A stretch of DNA of 64,000 nt from Heterohyrax brucei (lineage: Eukaryota > Chordata > Mammalia > Hyracoidea > Procaviidae), in assembly GCA_028571685.1 (NCBI GenBank), contig CM053143.1:196609829-196673828 (forward strand). The letters are read 5' to 3'. The notes below the pieces were generated by a model. That model saw only the letters and a program-made list of their open reading frames with translations, did not search any database and had not been told where the DNA came from. Positions 34,810 through 45,246 of this stretch are shown in pieces. Within the stretch, counting starts at the first letter, position 1. Every line of letters begins with the position of its first letter. The position numbers and the translations under genes are program-made.

Positions 34810-35235
34810 CTGGGCCACACCCGCACTTGGGAGCTGGGTTGCACCTGTACCCGGGAGCTGGGTCCCCCGCATCTGTGTGCTGGGCCACGCCTGCACCTGG
34901 GAGCTGGGCCACGCGCGCACCTGGGAGCTGGGCCACGCGCGCACCTGGGAGCTGGGCCACGCGCGCACCTGGGAGCTGGGTCCCCTGCACCTGGGAGCTG
35001 GGCCACGCGCGCACCTGGGAGCTGGGTCCCCTTCACCTGGGAGCTGGGCCACGCGCGCACCTGGGAGCTGGGTCCCCCGCACCTGGGAGCTGGGTCCCTC
35101 GCACCTGGGAGCTGGGTCCCTCGCACCTGGGAGCTGGGCCACACGCGCACCTGGGAGCTGGGTCCCCTGCACCTGGGAGCTGGGCCACGCGCGCACCTGG
35201 GAGCTGGGTCCCCCGCACCTGGGAGCTGGGACCCC
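34810..35235. repeat. Two-variant minisatellite (24-bp and 22-bp units), about 18 copies
   Basis: Every unit shares CACCTGGGAGCTGGG. The 24-bp type continues CCACGCGCG; the 22-bp type continues TCCCCCG. From the start the order is roughly A A B A A A A B A B A B B B A B A B. Units are nearly identical, so the array is recent. It keeps long frames open on both strands (APGSWATR / VAQLPGAR), which explains the large open frames here. Confidence 0.92.
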
Positions 35236-35847
35236 TTGTCCTGCTTTCATTTCCTGGTCTGTATAGTGGGGGCCATGAATCACTAGGTAATTTGGAGGGT
35301 CTAGAGTGGTTCCTGGCATGGTGGGGGCTGTGGGAGTGGGCCTATTATTACCGTGTGGGCAGGTGTGCTGGGTCAGGTGGACGCTATGAGGGTGCTCTGT
35401 GAGCCCTACTGCAGAGGCTCCGTGACTTCCGTCTTCTGGTGTTGCTCAGTGCCTGGTTGGGTTGCAGGAGGAAGAGGTGCAGAGAAGGCTCCCCCACCGG
35501 CGGTATCCCTAAGGAGCCTTCCCCTCTTTTTCTGAATGCCGGTGACCGACTCCTGTGCTCCGAAGGTGTTGTGAGCAGTTTTAGCAGAGATTGTGTCTGA
35601 GAGCGTGTCCACAGTTGTGTCTGCGGGAGATGGAAGGGGGCGCTGTCTGGCGGTCCTGAGGGCCTCTCCTGGCCAGGAACGTGGGGCTGGCTGGGTGCTG
35701 GTTAATTGCGCTGTCGTTGCGCTCTCTTCTTGGCAGGTAGTGCTGCATGCAGGAGGGAACCTTGTTCCCGGGGGCCTTTCTGCATGTCTCATGGGAGCCA
35801 CGTGTGACACTGGGTCCTGGGGATGGGAAACAGAGCTGACCCTTTGG
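35236..35847. other. Unassigned GC-rich DNA
   Basis: No gene or repeat recognised. A motif AAGAGGTGCAGAGAAGGC...GGTATCCCTAAGGAGCC at 35470-35522 recurs near 36723-36772, so part of this block is a diverged duplicate 1.25 kb away. Confidence 0.5.
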
Positions 35848-35960
35848 GCAGCAGCAGGTTAGCGGCCTCAGTCAGATGGACCTGGTTTGAGACTGTGCAC
35901 TCTGAAGCTGTCAGTTTCGAGTGGATCTTAGCTGTCTGCTCATCTGTCCAGTGGGGACAG
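35848..35960 (+). mobile_element. MIR SINE
   Basis: CAGTCAGATGGACCTGGTTT and TCTGCTCATCTGTCCAGTGG follow the MIR head and core. It directly precedes an AfroSINE. Confidence 0.5.
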
Positions 35961-35968
35961 TGCTGTGA

Positions 35969-36130
35969 CTGTTACTGGGGCCCTGCTGGTGCGGTGGTTG
36001 GGAGCTCAGCTGCCAGCCAAATGATGGGCGTGTTGATCCACCTTGGAAGCCCTATGGGGCGGTCCTACTCTGTCCTGTAGGGTTAGCATGAGTCACAATA
36101 GACTCCATGGCAGTGTGTTTCTTTTCTTTT
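35969..36130 (+). mobile_element. AfroSINE
   Basis: GGGGCCCTGCTGGTGCGGTG, CACCTTGGAAGCCCTATGGG and GAGTCACAATAGACTCCATG follow the AfroSINE head, body and tail. Confidence 0.85.
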
Positions 36131-38234
36131 CAGGGGGTCAGTGGTTACAGGGAGGGTTTGAGGCTGGTGGGTCGTGTGCCGGCATAGCACTCGGAGTGCA
36201 GCGGGCCTTCTGGGGATGATGGCTCCTGGCTTAACAGCTGTTTCGGGGCCTGGAGGTGGGAGTGACCAGAGGGACCCGGCAGCCGGCCCTCGGATCCCTC
36301 CACTTCCTGCCTTGCTCCCCGCCTGGAGGAGGGTGGGCAGAGGGGCATACCCAGCCTTCCGGTGGGTCTGTGGCTTTGCAGTGTCCTTGCCCCGTTGGTG
36401 GGGCCAGCGGGGTTCTGGGTGTGCTGGGGGTGGTGTGGTGTCTGGGAGAGCGCAGCCTCCTGTCTGCTCCGTCCCGCAGCACTCTGAGTGTTACCCAGTG
36501 GGGTCGTGCCTTCTGCCTTCTGTCCTTGCTGCGGCTCAGGGACCGAGGCCTGGGAGCTCTGAAGCCACTCCGTGTTGCGTCAATGGACCCTTCTGCCTGC
36601 CCCAGAGCTCTCTAGTCTCCATCAGATGTGTGGGTGCGTTTGGACAAAGTGCCCTGGGGGGCAGCGGTCCAGGCCGTGGGTCTCCCAAGAGCAGCTTCCA
36701 GGGAAGTGAAAGAAGGCACGTGCAGAGGTGCAGAGAAGGCCTCCCCGCCACGGTATCCCTAAGGAGCCGTCCCCTCTTCTGGAGGTGCCTGGTCACTTGG
36801 TGTCCTTTGGAGCAGGCTCTCCTGCTGGAGCCTGCCGAGTGACTGAAGGGTAGGCTCAGGTCAGCACAGGGGCTTCTGGAGAGGGCTGGGGTGGTCTGGT
36901 CTCGGGCAGGGCATTAGAAGGGACCCTGCAGGACAGGGTGGAGGCAGCCTGGCCACAGTCGGCGATGGGAGGAACCACGGAGACAGGAAGCCACAGGTTG
37001 TGGTGACGGTGGGACTGGGAAGTAGGTGGGGCTGGGGGTGGAGGTGGAACAGAAGGGTCCCCTCAGTGCCTGGGGGACACAGGAGACATTACTGATGTGG
37101 GGTCAGCTGGGTGAGCCCCAGAAGGGGAATGCTGTCGTGCCCCTGGGGACAGAGATCGAAGCATTGAGGTGCTGTCACCACCCCCTGGAGTACCGATGTT
37201 ATGTTGGAGAAGGCCATCACAGCTCCTCAGGACCCTGTGACCTGGCTGGTTCTGTCCTGGCAGTGACGCCTGTGTGGCCAGTGTGACAGGATGGCCAGGA
37301 GCAGCTCTGGAGTGAGGCTGGGTCTGCTCTGGTTCCCTGGGCCCAGGATGGGGCTGGCCCACAGGAGCATCGGGTCACAGGAAGAAGCATAGACTAGAGC
37401 TGGGGGCCTGGCCCCAAACTTTTGTCTTCTCATCTCCCTGCCCCTCCTTGTTACTGGCTGTTTGTTGTGTGGCTGGTCTGCTCAGACCAAGGAAGTGGTC
37501 TGAGACCTGCAGGGCCAGCTGCTTGGCCAGGATGTTCAGCCTCGTGGCGAAGACGTCAAGCTCTGAGCAGCTTCCCAGAGCCCTGGCATGTCCGCCTGGA
37601 GGGACCCAGCCAGTGTGTTGGCAATCACGGGTGTCCGGAGCCCTGGATTAAGGTTTCAGAAGGCTAACCTGAGAGTAGGGGTGGAGCTGTGAGCTCTCAT
37701 GGGGCCCTGTGTGAGGTGGGTCCTGGGGAACGATTGTGCCGTGTAGGGCTTGTGAAGCAGAAGGGAATGTGCTGTTCTGTGAGTTGTCGTGTAATAATGA
37801 CACTTGGCCATTCAACACCCACGTGGCTCCTGAGATCAGAAGCTGTACCAGCCTCCAAACAATCCTTTTCTGCCTAACAGAGTTGTAAACCACACGGGGA
37901 AGGAGCTTCCAAAGCCGGTGCTCATTGGTCAGTGTGTGAGCCCTGTGAGCCCTGCAGCCCTGGGCCAGCGGCTGGGATGTGCAGGTGAGAAGCTTGGTCC
38001 ACCTCAGGGCACGCCTGTCTAGGTGTTTCTGAGGTTGGGTCGCCAGCACCCAGGACGCGTGAAGATTTCTCCCATTTTCCCTCACCATCTCTGTTTTGCG
38101 TGTGTGGCTGTGAGAGTCAGTTCAGAGCTAGTACTGAATCACTGAACTGCTGATAAGGTCTCCGTTAAAGAAGCTGTGGTGTCTGTCCCTGCTTCAGCTT
38201 CCTGTGGGCCTGTCCAGATGTTCTTAGATGACTG
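36131..38234. other. Unassigned GC-rich DNA
   Basis: No gene or firm repeat. The 222-aa open frame at 36174-36842 has no domain and is GC-driven. Confidence 0.45.
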
Positions 38235-38605
38235 AAAAGTAAAGATGTCACTTTGATGACTCAGGTGTGCCTGACCCAAACATTGGCCTTCAGTTTCTGC
38301 ATCTCTCTGTGATGACTAGACTTCAAGTGATAAAAGGAGGTAGAAGAATTAGTGTGTTCAGATTGTGGTGCTGGTGAAGCTTATTGAATGTGCTGCAGAT
38401 TGCCGGAAGAATGAATCAATCAGTCTTAGGAAAAATACAACCAAAATACTTCTTTGAGGTGAGGATGATGAGGCTTCGTCTTGCTTACCTTGACGTGCCA
38501 TTAGGAGCGGCTGTCGCTAGGGAAGAACATAAGGTTGGAAAAGTAGAGGGCCAGCAAAAATGGGGAGACCTTCAATTACATGGGATTACAGAACCACCAC
38601 AGTGA
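38235..38605 (+). mobile_element. RTE LINE 3' end, very diverged
   Basis: AAGTAAAGATGTCACTTTGA, GCCTGACCCAAACATTGGCC and GAATGAATCAATCAGTCTTA follow the RTE C-terminal part (compare 14150-14450). It is among the most decayed RTE copies in the window. Confidence 0.7.
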
Positions 38606-38639
38606 GTTTAAACACGTCCGAGATCATGGAGATGGTGAG

Positions 38640-39140
38640 TGGTGGTATTGTAGGTGGTTAGTCGGTCATGGTGATGGTGTTGACATGGTGGTGGTGTAGG
38701 TGGTGGTGGTGATGGTGTGTATGGTTATTGTAATCATGATAGCGGTGATGGTGGTTGGTGGCGGTGGTTGTTGTTGGTGATATAGATGGTGGTGTGGTGC
38801 AGCTAGGGGTAATGGTGGTGTGGTGTGGTGGTGTGGTGGTGGTGGTGTGGTGGTGTGGTGGTGTGGTGGTGTGGTGTGGTGTGGTGGTGTGGTGGTGATC
38901 ATCTTGGTGGTGACAGTGGTGGTGTGGTGGTGTGGTGGTGTGGTGTGGTGGTGGTGTGGTGGTGCAGTGGTGTGGTGTGGTGGTAGTGGTGTGGTGGTGT
39001 GGTGGTGTGGTGGTGGTGCGGTGGTGTGGTGTGGTGGTGTGGTGGTGTGGTGGTGTGGTGGTGGTGCGGTGGTGTGGTGGTGTGGTGGTGGTGTGGTGGT
39101 GATCATCTTGGTGGTGACAGTGGTGGTGTGGTGGTGGTTG
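38640..39140. repeat. GGTGTGGTGGT microsatellite with 204-bp higher-order repeat
   Basis: Long GGTGTGGTGGTG runs are interrupted by GATCATCTTGGTGGTGACAG at 38897 and 39101, 204 bp apart, so a whole block was duplicated. It produces His/Thr-rich or Val/Trp/Cys/Gly-rich open frames that are not genes. Confidence 0.9.
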
Positions 39141-39479
39141 GAGTGACCTCTGATGAAGGTCTCCTCCTCAGCCTTTGGTCCCTTCCTCTGATCAAGGCCT
39201 TCTCTCCCTGCTCTGTGTCCCCAAGACCCACTGACTCCTGTGTTGCTTCCCTTTGTCCAGGACCTCTCCCTGAACTGCTGCCAGGCTCTCCTCAGCTCCA
39301 CAGTTCCAGGGATCCCTCTTGTTGCTCCAGGACTCTCCTTGCTGGTGGTCTGCTTTCTGGATTTGTCCTCTCAGAGGGACGGAGTCCCCGGCCCCCAGTG
39401 CCCCCAGGCATGGCTCAAAGGTGATGCCTGGGGCAAGCTAGTGTGAGTGTGAGTTGGATTGTGGGCATGGTCATGGCTC

Positions 39480-39610
39480 TAAGCCCTCCTGCCTGGCCAT
39501 GCTGTTAGGCCCTGGGGGTCCAGTGTCTACACAGCAAGGCCTCCCTGCCTACCCAGAGCTTACACACTAGTGGGACAGACAGACCCTCTGCCAGCAGACA
39601 CACAGGAGAG
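39480..39610 (+). mobile_element. L2-like or MIR-like fragment
   Basis: GCTGTTAGGCCCTGGGGGTC and CCCAGAGCTTACACACTAGT resemble the common CTAGGCACTGGGGATA...GGAGCTTACATTCTAGT motif of L2 3' ends. Confidence 0.45.
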
Positions 39611-39678
39611 TGATCACAGGAGGTTGTTGGTGTCTCACTCACCTAGAACTGCTGTGACAGAAACACCGCAGGCAGGTG

Positions 39679-40641
39679 TCTCAGTCACCTAGCACTGCTG
39701 TGGCTGAAATGCCACAAACAGATGGCTTTAACAAACAGTAACTTGTTTTCTGACCATTTGGGAGGGTACAAGTTCAGATTCCCTGTGCTGGCTCACAGGG
39801 CAGAATTTCTGCCTCTGTTGGCACCGGAGGAAGGTCTGCATCTATCAGGACAGTTTTCTCAGAAGTGTCCACAGCAGGCTGCTCTTTGGCCCATTAACCC
39901 CTTGGCCTGGCTTTGGCCCTGCTGGGGCAAGTGTTACAAAGCCTTTTAGTCCCCTTTCCAGTGCCCAGAGGCATCCACTCTGCCAGAAGGCCTCCTGCCC
40001 AGAGGCACTGAGCTCCTCTGTACCATTGCCTGGTTCTGCCACCTCTGTTCCTGCACCTCTTTGGTGTTGCAGCTCTGTCTCTGTGTCTCCCGGTTCTAGG
40101 AGGTTCTCAGCCTGGGGGCCCTGGGTTCAGAGGATGCACTCTGCTCCTGGCCCTTATTGGTGGTAATGAGATCCCTGTCTCTGCTTGCTTCTCTCACTTT
40201 TTATCTCTTGTAAGATAAAAGGTGAGACTCAAGTACGGGCATGACCGGACTAAAGGCGGTAAGGGCAGTGACTGGGGTAGTGGTTTTGACTTGAGTCACA
40301 CTGTCTAGTATGGCAGTGACTCAAGATTCTTCCCACCCTAACCCTGCCTCCTTAACGTAACAGACAACTTTCTCGGATACAACCGTAATCCTAGAGACTA
40401 AAGTTTACAACACACATCGCAAGTGGAGATTGGCTGTATCGCGTCACCAATGGAGGATGGCTACGTCACGGCACCAGTGGAGGATGGCTACGTCACAGCA
40501 CCAGTGGAGGATGGCTATGTCATGGCACAAATGGAGGATGGCTACATCATGGCACAAGTGGAGGACAGCCACATAATACTGGGAGTTGTGGTCTAGCCAA
40601 GTTGACACATATTTTAAAGGCTACAGTTCAATCTAAAACAA
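39679..40641 (-). mobile_element. LTR of the afrotherian family, enlarged by a tandem array
   Basis: It starts TGTCTCAGTCACCTAGCACT, contains AAATGCCACAAACAGATGGC and ends near CAAGTTGACACATATTTTAA...AGTTCAATCT on the reverse strand. This is the same family as 46096-46653, but it is nearly 1 kb because of extra sequence and a 30-bp tandem array near its 5' side (40430-40575). About 45 bp of its 3' edge is duplicated just outside (39629-39678). A solo LTR fossil. Confidence 0.6.
40430..40575. repeat. About 30-bp tandem array inside the LTR, 5 copies
   Basis: GTGGAGGATGGCTACGTCAC repeats five times with a period of about 31 bp. It arose within the LTR, since other copies of the family have only one unit of comparable sequence. 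Confidence 0.8.
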
Positions 40642-42584
40642 AGTATCTCACCAGGAAGGTGGGTTCCTCTGAGGCTGGGAAGAACAGGAGAAAGTTGTGC
40701 AGGCCCTGAAGAAAGAGGTCCAAGCTGAGGACGTAGCAGGTGTAAAGGCCCTGTGGTGAGGACACTGTGTGCTAGAGGGACAGCAGGGAGTGGGAATGTT
40801 GGGGGGCAGTTTGCACAGGGCCTCCTAGTGGTCCCTTAGAGTCTGGCTCCTCCCCAGGGAGCTGGAAGCTGACCTCTTGTTGCCTCCCTTCCACACTCTT
40901 GCCCCCAATTCCAGACCTTCAGTAGCAAGAGCAGCTTAACATGGAAAATGGTCTGGTGATCTGCTTGCAAAGACTCCTCCCTCTCGTAGGGTCTGTGGGG
41001 CGGGCACAGGGCGCAGCAGGCAGCTCGCCCATGCCTGGGCCTGCAATTGACCTGGTAGGGGTTGTGGTGGCCCCAACACTGTCTGCTTGCAAGGAGACAG
41101 TGGTTTGGGTCAGACCGCAGTGTGGCCTCTGTCCCTCATCTGACCTTGTGAGGTGAAGGTGGTGCTGGGTCCCAGGGGGTGAATGGGATGGTAGAGCACC
41201 TGCTGGTGCCAGCCTGTGGGGAGTACCCAGTGTCCCCAACTGTCACAGTGGGGACCAGAGGCTAATGGTCAGCAGGGCAAGGCATCTGGGCGGGAGGAGG
41301 TGGTTGACATGTGAGAGTCAGCAGAGTGGCCACATGACCGGACAACAGAGTGTGGTCTATACCTGGTGTCACGGGGGTCAGCGGAGATTGTAGGGGTCAG
41401 TGAAGGTGAGTAGAGGTCAGGGGTCAGGAGAGGTCACTGGGCAGGGGAGCCAGGGGAGTCTTGGCCATCAGGGGAGGCCAGTGGTCAGTGGGGTCAGTGG
41501 AGGAGTGGGACTGAGCAGTGGGAGGGCTGCGGGTCAGGGTTGGGGTGGAGGGAGGTTTGCTTTGTTTTGTGAGAACACCCCAAGTCCTGGAGTGGGTCAG
41601 GTGGGCGTGGTGTGGTCCAGGATTGGGTGGGTGCACATGGCAGAGCGAGTCAGGGTGAGGTTGGGGGGGTCAGCCTGTCTAGTGAGCAGATGCAGTTCTA
41701 TCTGTGTCCTCTCGCTTCTCTCCCAGCGTCCTACAGCTCACTGATGATGACTCCTTTGAATGAGGTGCACACGGGGTGGCCACCCATCTGTCCACGACTG
41801 TTGTCGATGCCTCTGGGGAAGAGAGTGGGTGGTCTGGGCATTCAGCTCCCACTCGGCCACTCTGGTGACTGAGAAGACCCCATGATTTCGGTTTCAGATC
41901 TGATGTTTTGGCGTTTTCCTCCTGGCGCCGTCTGCCTTGTTCTCTCCGACCTCGTTTCTCCTCTGTCTCAGTTTTCTGCCCTAAACCGACCCTTCCTCTG
42001 TCATACTTCTCTTTCTTGCCCTTTCTCCTAAGAAGTCTCTTTTTCAGACCGCCTCATTTGCCCACCCCCAGTGAAATAGCTGTCTTGGTTTCTCTCAACT
42101 CTTATGTTGTGGTGTCAGTGATGGGAGTTTTCCCCCTGGAAGCTGAGATCCCATTCTTGGTGACCTGCTTACCACACCAGAGGGTGCTATGAGGACCGTC
42201 CCATTATGTCTGGGTAATTGGGATGTGTTTAACCATTTCCTTACCATTCACAACTTTGGGGGCCTCTTTCTGGTTCTCCCTTGGCTTAGATCCTGGATTG
42301 AAAACTTGCACAGAAATCGTCCAGCAGCACCACATGAAATGTGTGCCGGTGTGACCCAGGAGTGAGTGAGAAGGGCAATGTTCCCACACCTGGCCAGTGC
42401 CAGAGAATGGAGATCTTCATCTTGATTCTTGTCTGTTGGCATCCCAGTGAGGATCAGCCCCCTGTCCACTGTGTGGTGACATTTGATTTGCCTCTCTGGG
42501 ACTTGTACATTTCCTCTTTATACTCATTTTTCTGGAGTTTGTTTGATGCACTTAGGAGCCCTTTCACTGGGTGCGTAAATATTT
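40642..42584. other. Unassigned DNA with a GGTCA-rich stretch
   Basis: No gene is recognised. A GGTCA-rich degenerate minisatellite lies at 41370-41540. The segment 42100-42400 could be an old repeat but is not placed. Confidence 0.45.
41370..41540. repeat. GGTCA-rich degenerate minisatellite
   Basis: GGGGTCAGCGGAGAT, GTAGGGGTCAGTGAAGG, TAGAGGTCAGGGGTCAGG, GTGGTCAGTGGGGTCAG repeat with loose spacing. Several units form AGGTCA-type nuclear receptor half-sites. Confidence 0.6.
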
Positions 42585-44267
42585 AATATGGTCATGGCTT
42601 CCCTTTCATCATTATGGAGTGTCCTTATCCAGTGTGATGGATTTTACTTTAAAGTCTGTTTATCACAAATGAATATTGCCACTCCTGCTCCTTTTGGAAT
42701 GTTGTTTTGCTTGGTATATGTATTTTTCCACCCTTTGAGTTTTAGTTTGTTTGTGTCTTTAAGCCAGGGATGTTTATCTTGTAGACAGCGGATAGACGGA
42801 TTGTATTTTTTCTTATTCATTCTTCCACTCTCTGTCTCTGTGTTGGTGCATTTAATCCATTTACGTTCAGCGTGATTATTGACGGGCATGAGTTTAGTGC
42901 TGTCACTTTGATCCCTTTTTTTGTGTGTTGTTGACAGTGTCTTTGTTCTGTTTAATTTTCTGTGCTGAGTCATTTTTCTTTATATGTTTTCTCTTTATCT
43001 TTTTCATTATTGTTGGTTTTGTATTTGCTGAGACTTAATGTTTTTCTTGTTTTTGATTTTGGTGTGTAGGATTGTTAATTTCCTCTGTGGTTACCTTAGT
43101 ATTTGCTCCAATTTTTGTAAGTTAAACCAGTCCTTAATTTCTTTGCATTGCCTTGACCACCTCCCCATATCAAAGATATTTGAATACATTTTTAAGTCCT
43201 TCTTAGTTATAATGTTGTCATTGTTTACAGAATGACATCTCTGTTTTCCTATTTTCACTGTTTTGTCTTTGATTTGTTTTTGTGATTTTCCTATCTGGGC
43301 TGATATCTGGTTGGTCTGCCTTGATCGTTTTCTAGTCTTGAGTTGTTATTTAATGTTACTGATTTTCTAATAAAGGATTCACTTTAGTATTTCTTGTAGT
43401 GTTAGTTTGGTTTTTGTGAATTCTCTCAATTTCTGTTTCTCCAGATATGTCCCAATTCCACCATTGTATCTCAGAGACAGTTTTGCTGGATGTTTAATTC
43501 TTGGCTGACAGTTTTTTCCTTCAAGGCTTTGTCACCCGTTGCCTTCTTGTGTGTATGGTTTCTGCTGAGTAGTCCAAGCTTAATCTCATTGAGTCTCCTT
43601 GTAGATTATTTTTGTTTATCACTAACCACTTTTAAAGTTGTCTTATTATCTTTCATTTTGGTAAGTTTGATTATAATATGCCTTAGTGTCTTTCTTTTGG
43701 GATCTACCTGTGTGGAGTTTGATGAGTGGCTTGGATAGATGTCTTGTCATCTTTTATGATGTAAGAAACGTTTTCTGTCAACAAATGTTTAACAGCTGTC
43801 TCTGTATTTTCTGTTATCTCACCTGTTCTGGTACTTCAGTCGCTTGTGGATTATTCTTCTTGGTACAGTTCACATAATTCTTTAATCTGATTTTCCGCAA
43901 ATACGTTGGTGTCACATGCTTTATCTTCAGTCTCCCTAATTCAGCCTTCTGTTGCCTCATTCTCCTCCTTTGACTTTCTAGTGAGTTGTTTAATTCTGTA
44001 ATTTTATTATTTTCTGAATTTCTGTTTCCTTTCTTTTTATACTGTCTTGCAGCCTGTTCCATTTATCATTATGCTCACCTGCATTTTGCTTCATCTCTTT
44101 CCTGGTCTCTTGAAGAGATCCGAGTATTAGTCTTTTGTGTTCTACCTCTGATAATTCCAGGAAGTTTTCTTCATCTGAGAAATCACTTGACTCTTTGTTT
44201 TGGGAGCTTTCTGAAGCTATTGTTGTCTGCCTTTTTAAGTGGGAGACTGTCTTTTGCCCAATTAACA
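42585..44267 (-). mobile_element. L1 LINE 5' portion (ORF1 region and start of ORF2)
   Basis: The - strand encodes the start of L1 ORF2 (NPSIRCLQDKH, LKGWKNTYTKQNN, KGAGVAIFICDKQTLK) at 42.64-42.9 kb. Upstream (higher coordinates) is an ORF1-like coiled-coil-rich region (SDEENFLELSEVEH, QAARQYKKKGNRNSENNK). The L1M/HAL1-like wording TTCTTGTAGTGTTAGTTTGG is present near 43393. Frames are broken. The remainder of ORF2 is not on the expected side. Confidence 0.7.
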
Positions 44268-44881
44268 GACTTTGGACCTTTGTCAAATATCATCTGCTCA
44301 TATGTGGATGATTTGATGTCTGGATTTTCACATCTGCTCCGTTGCCTTGTGTATCTGTTTTTGTACCAGTAACAGGCTGTTTTGACTAACATGGCAGTGT
44401 AATAGGTTCTAAGGCCAGGTATTGTGAGGTCTCCCCCTTTGCTGTTCTTCTTTAGTAAAGTTTTACTTATCTGCAGTTTCTTCCTTTTCTATATGAAGTT
44501 AATGATTTGTTTCTCCGTCTCACAAAAAAAATCCTTTGATTTTGTATCAGGGTTACTTTGTATTTATAGATCATGTTGGGCAGAATAAACATTTTCATGA
44601 TGTTGAGTCTTCCTGTCCATGAACAAGGTCACTTATGTAGGTCTTCGGTTTCTTGCAGTAGTGTCCTATTGTTTTCTTTGTATAAGTCATTTACATCTCT
44701 GGTAATGTTTATTCTTAACTATTTTATCTTCTTGGGGGCTATTGTAAATGGTATTGATTTGGTAATTTCTTCTCTGATGTTCTCTTTGTTGGTGTAGAGG
44801 AATCCAACTGATTTTTGTGTGTTTCTCTTGTATTCTGATTCTTTGCTTAAATCTTCTGTTAGTTCCAGTAGGTTTGTATGT

Positions 44882-44931
<50 letters not shown>

Positions 44932-45195
44932 ATTCTTTAGGATTTTCTGAGTATAAGATCATATCATCTGCAGATAGGGATATTTCTTCCTTACTAGTTT
45001 GGATGCCCTTTATTTTTTTATCTTGCCTTATTGCTCTGGCTAGAACCTCCAGCACAATGTTGACTAGAAGTGGTGACAAAGAGCTTCCTTGTCTGGTTCT
45101 TGTTTTCAAGAAAAAGCTTTCATACTTTTTTCCATTTAAGGTGATGTTGGCTGTAGGCTTTGTATAAATGCCCTTTATTATGTTGAGGAATTTCT
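44268..45195 (-). mobile_element. L1 LINE ORF2 reverse transcriptase fragment
   Basis: The - strand reads from the reverse transcriptase ([35 protein letters not shown]; the FADD box is SADD here) into the region behind it, ending at ACTGGTACAAAAACAGATAC near 44330 and TTTGACAAAGGTCC near 44270. A long (TG)n lies within it. It sits upstream of the ORF1 fragment on the - strand, the wrong order for one intact L1. Confidence 0.85.
44876..44931. repeat. (TG)n microsatellite inside the L1
   Basis: About 25 TG units with one interruption, at a position of ORF2 where L1 normally has coding sequence (just downstream of the ADD box), encoding a poly-(TH) run. Confidence 0.95.
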
Positions 45196-45196
45196 G

Positions 45197-45246
45197 TGGG
45201 GCAAATATTAAACGACACAGGAAGCATCAAAAGAAATGGGAGGAAT
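45197..45246 (+). mobile_element. RTE LINE short 5' piece
   Basis: AAATATTAAACGACACAGGA and AGCATCAAAAGAAATGGGAG match the RTE between endonuclease and reverse transcriptase. The element continues, after a foldback mariner and a deletion, at 45684. Confidence 0.7.

Noticed and set aside
34443-35319. Large overlapping open frames on both strands (217-235 codons)
   Set aside because: They are produced by the 22/24-bp minisatellite, which lacks stops in several frames.
38666-39301. His/Thr-rich 211-codon frame
   Set aside because: Translation of the GGTGT microsatellite.
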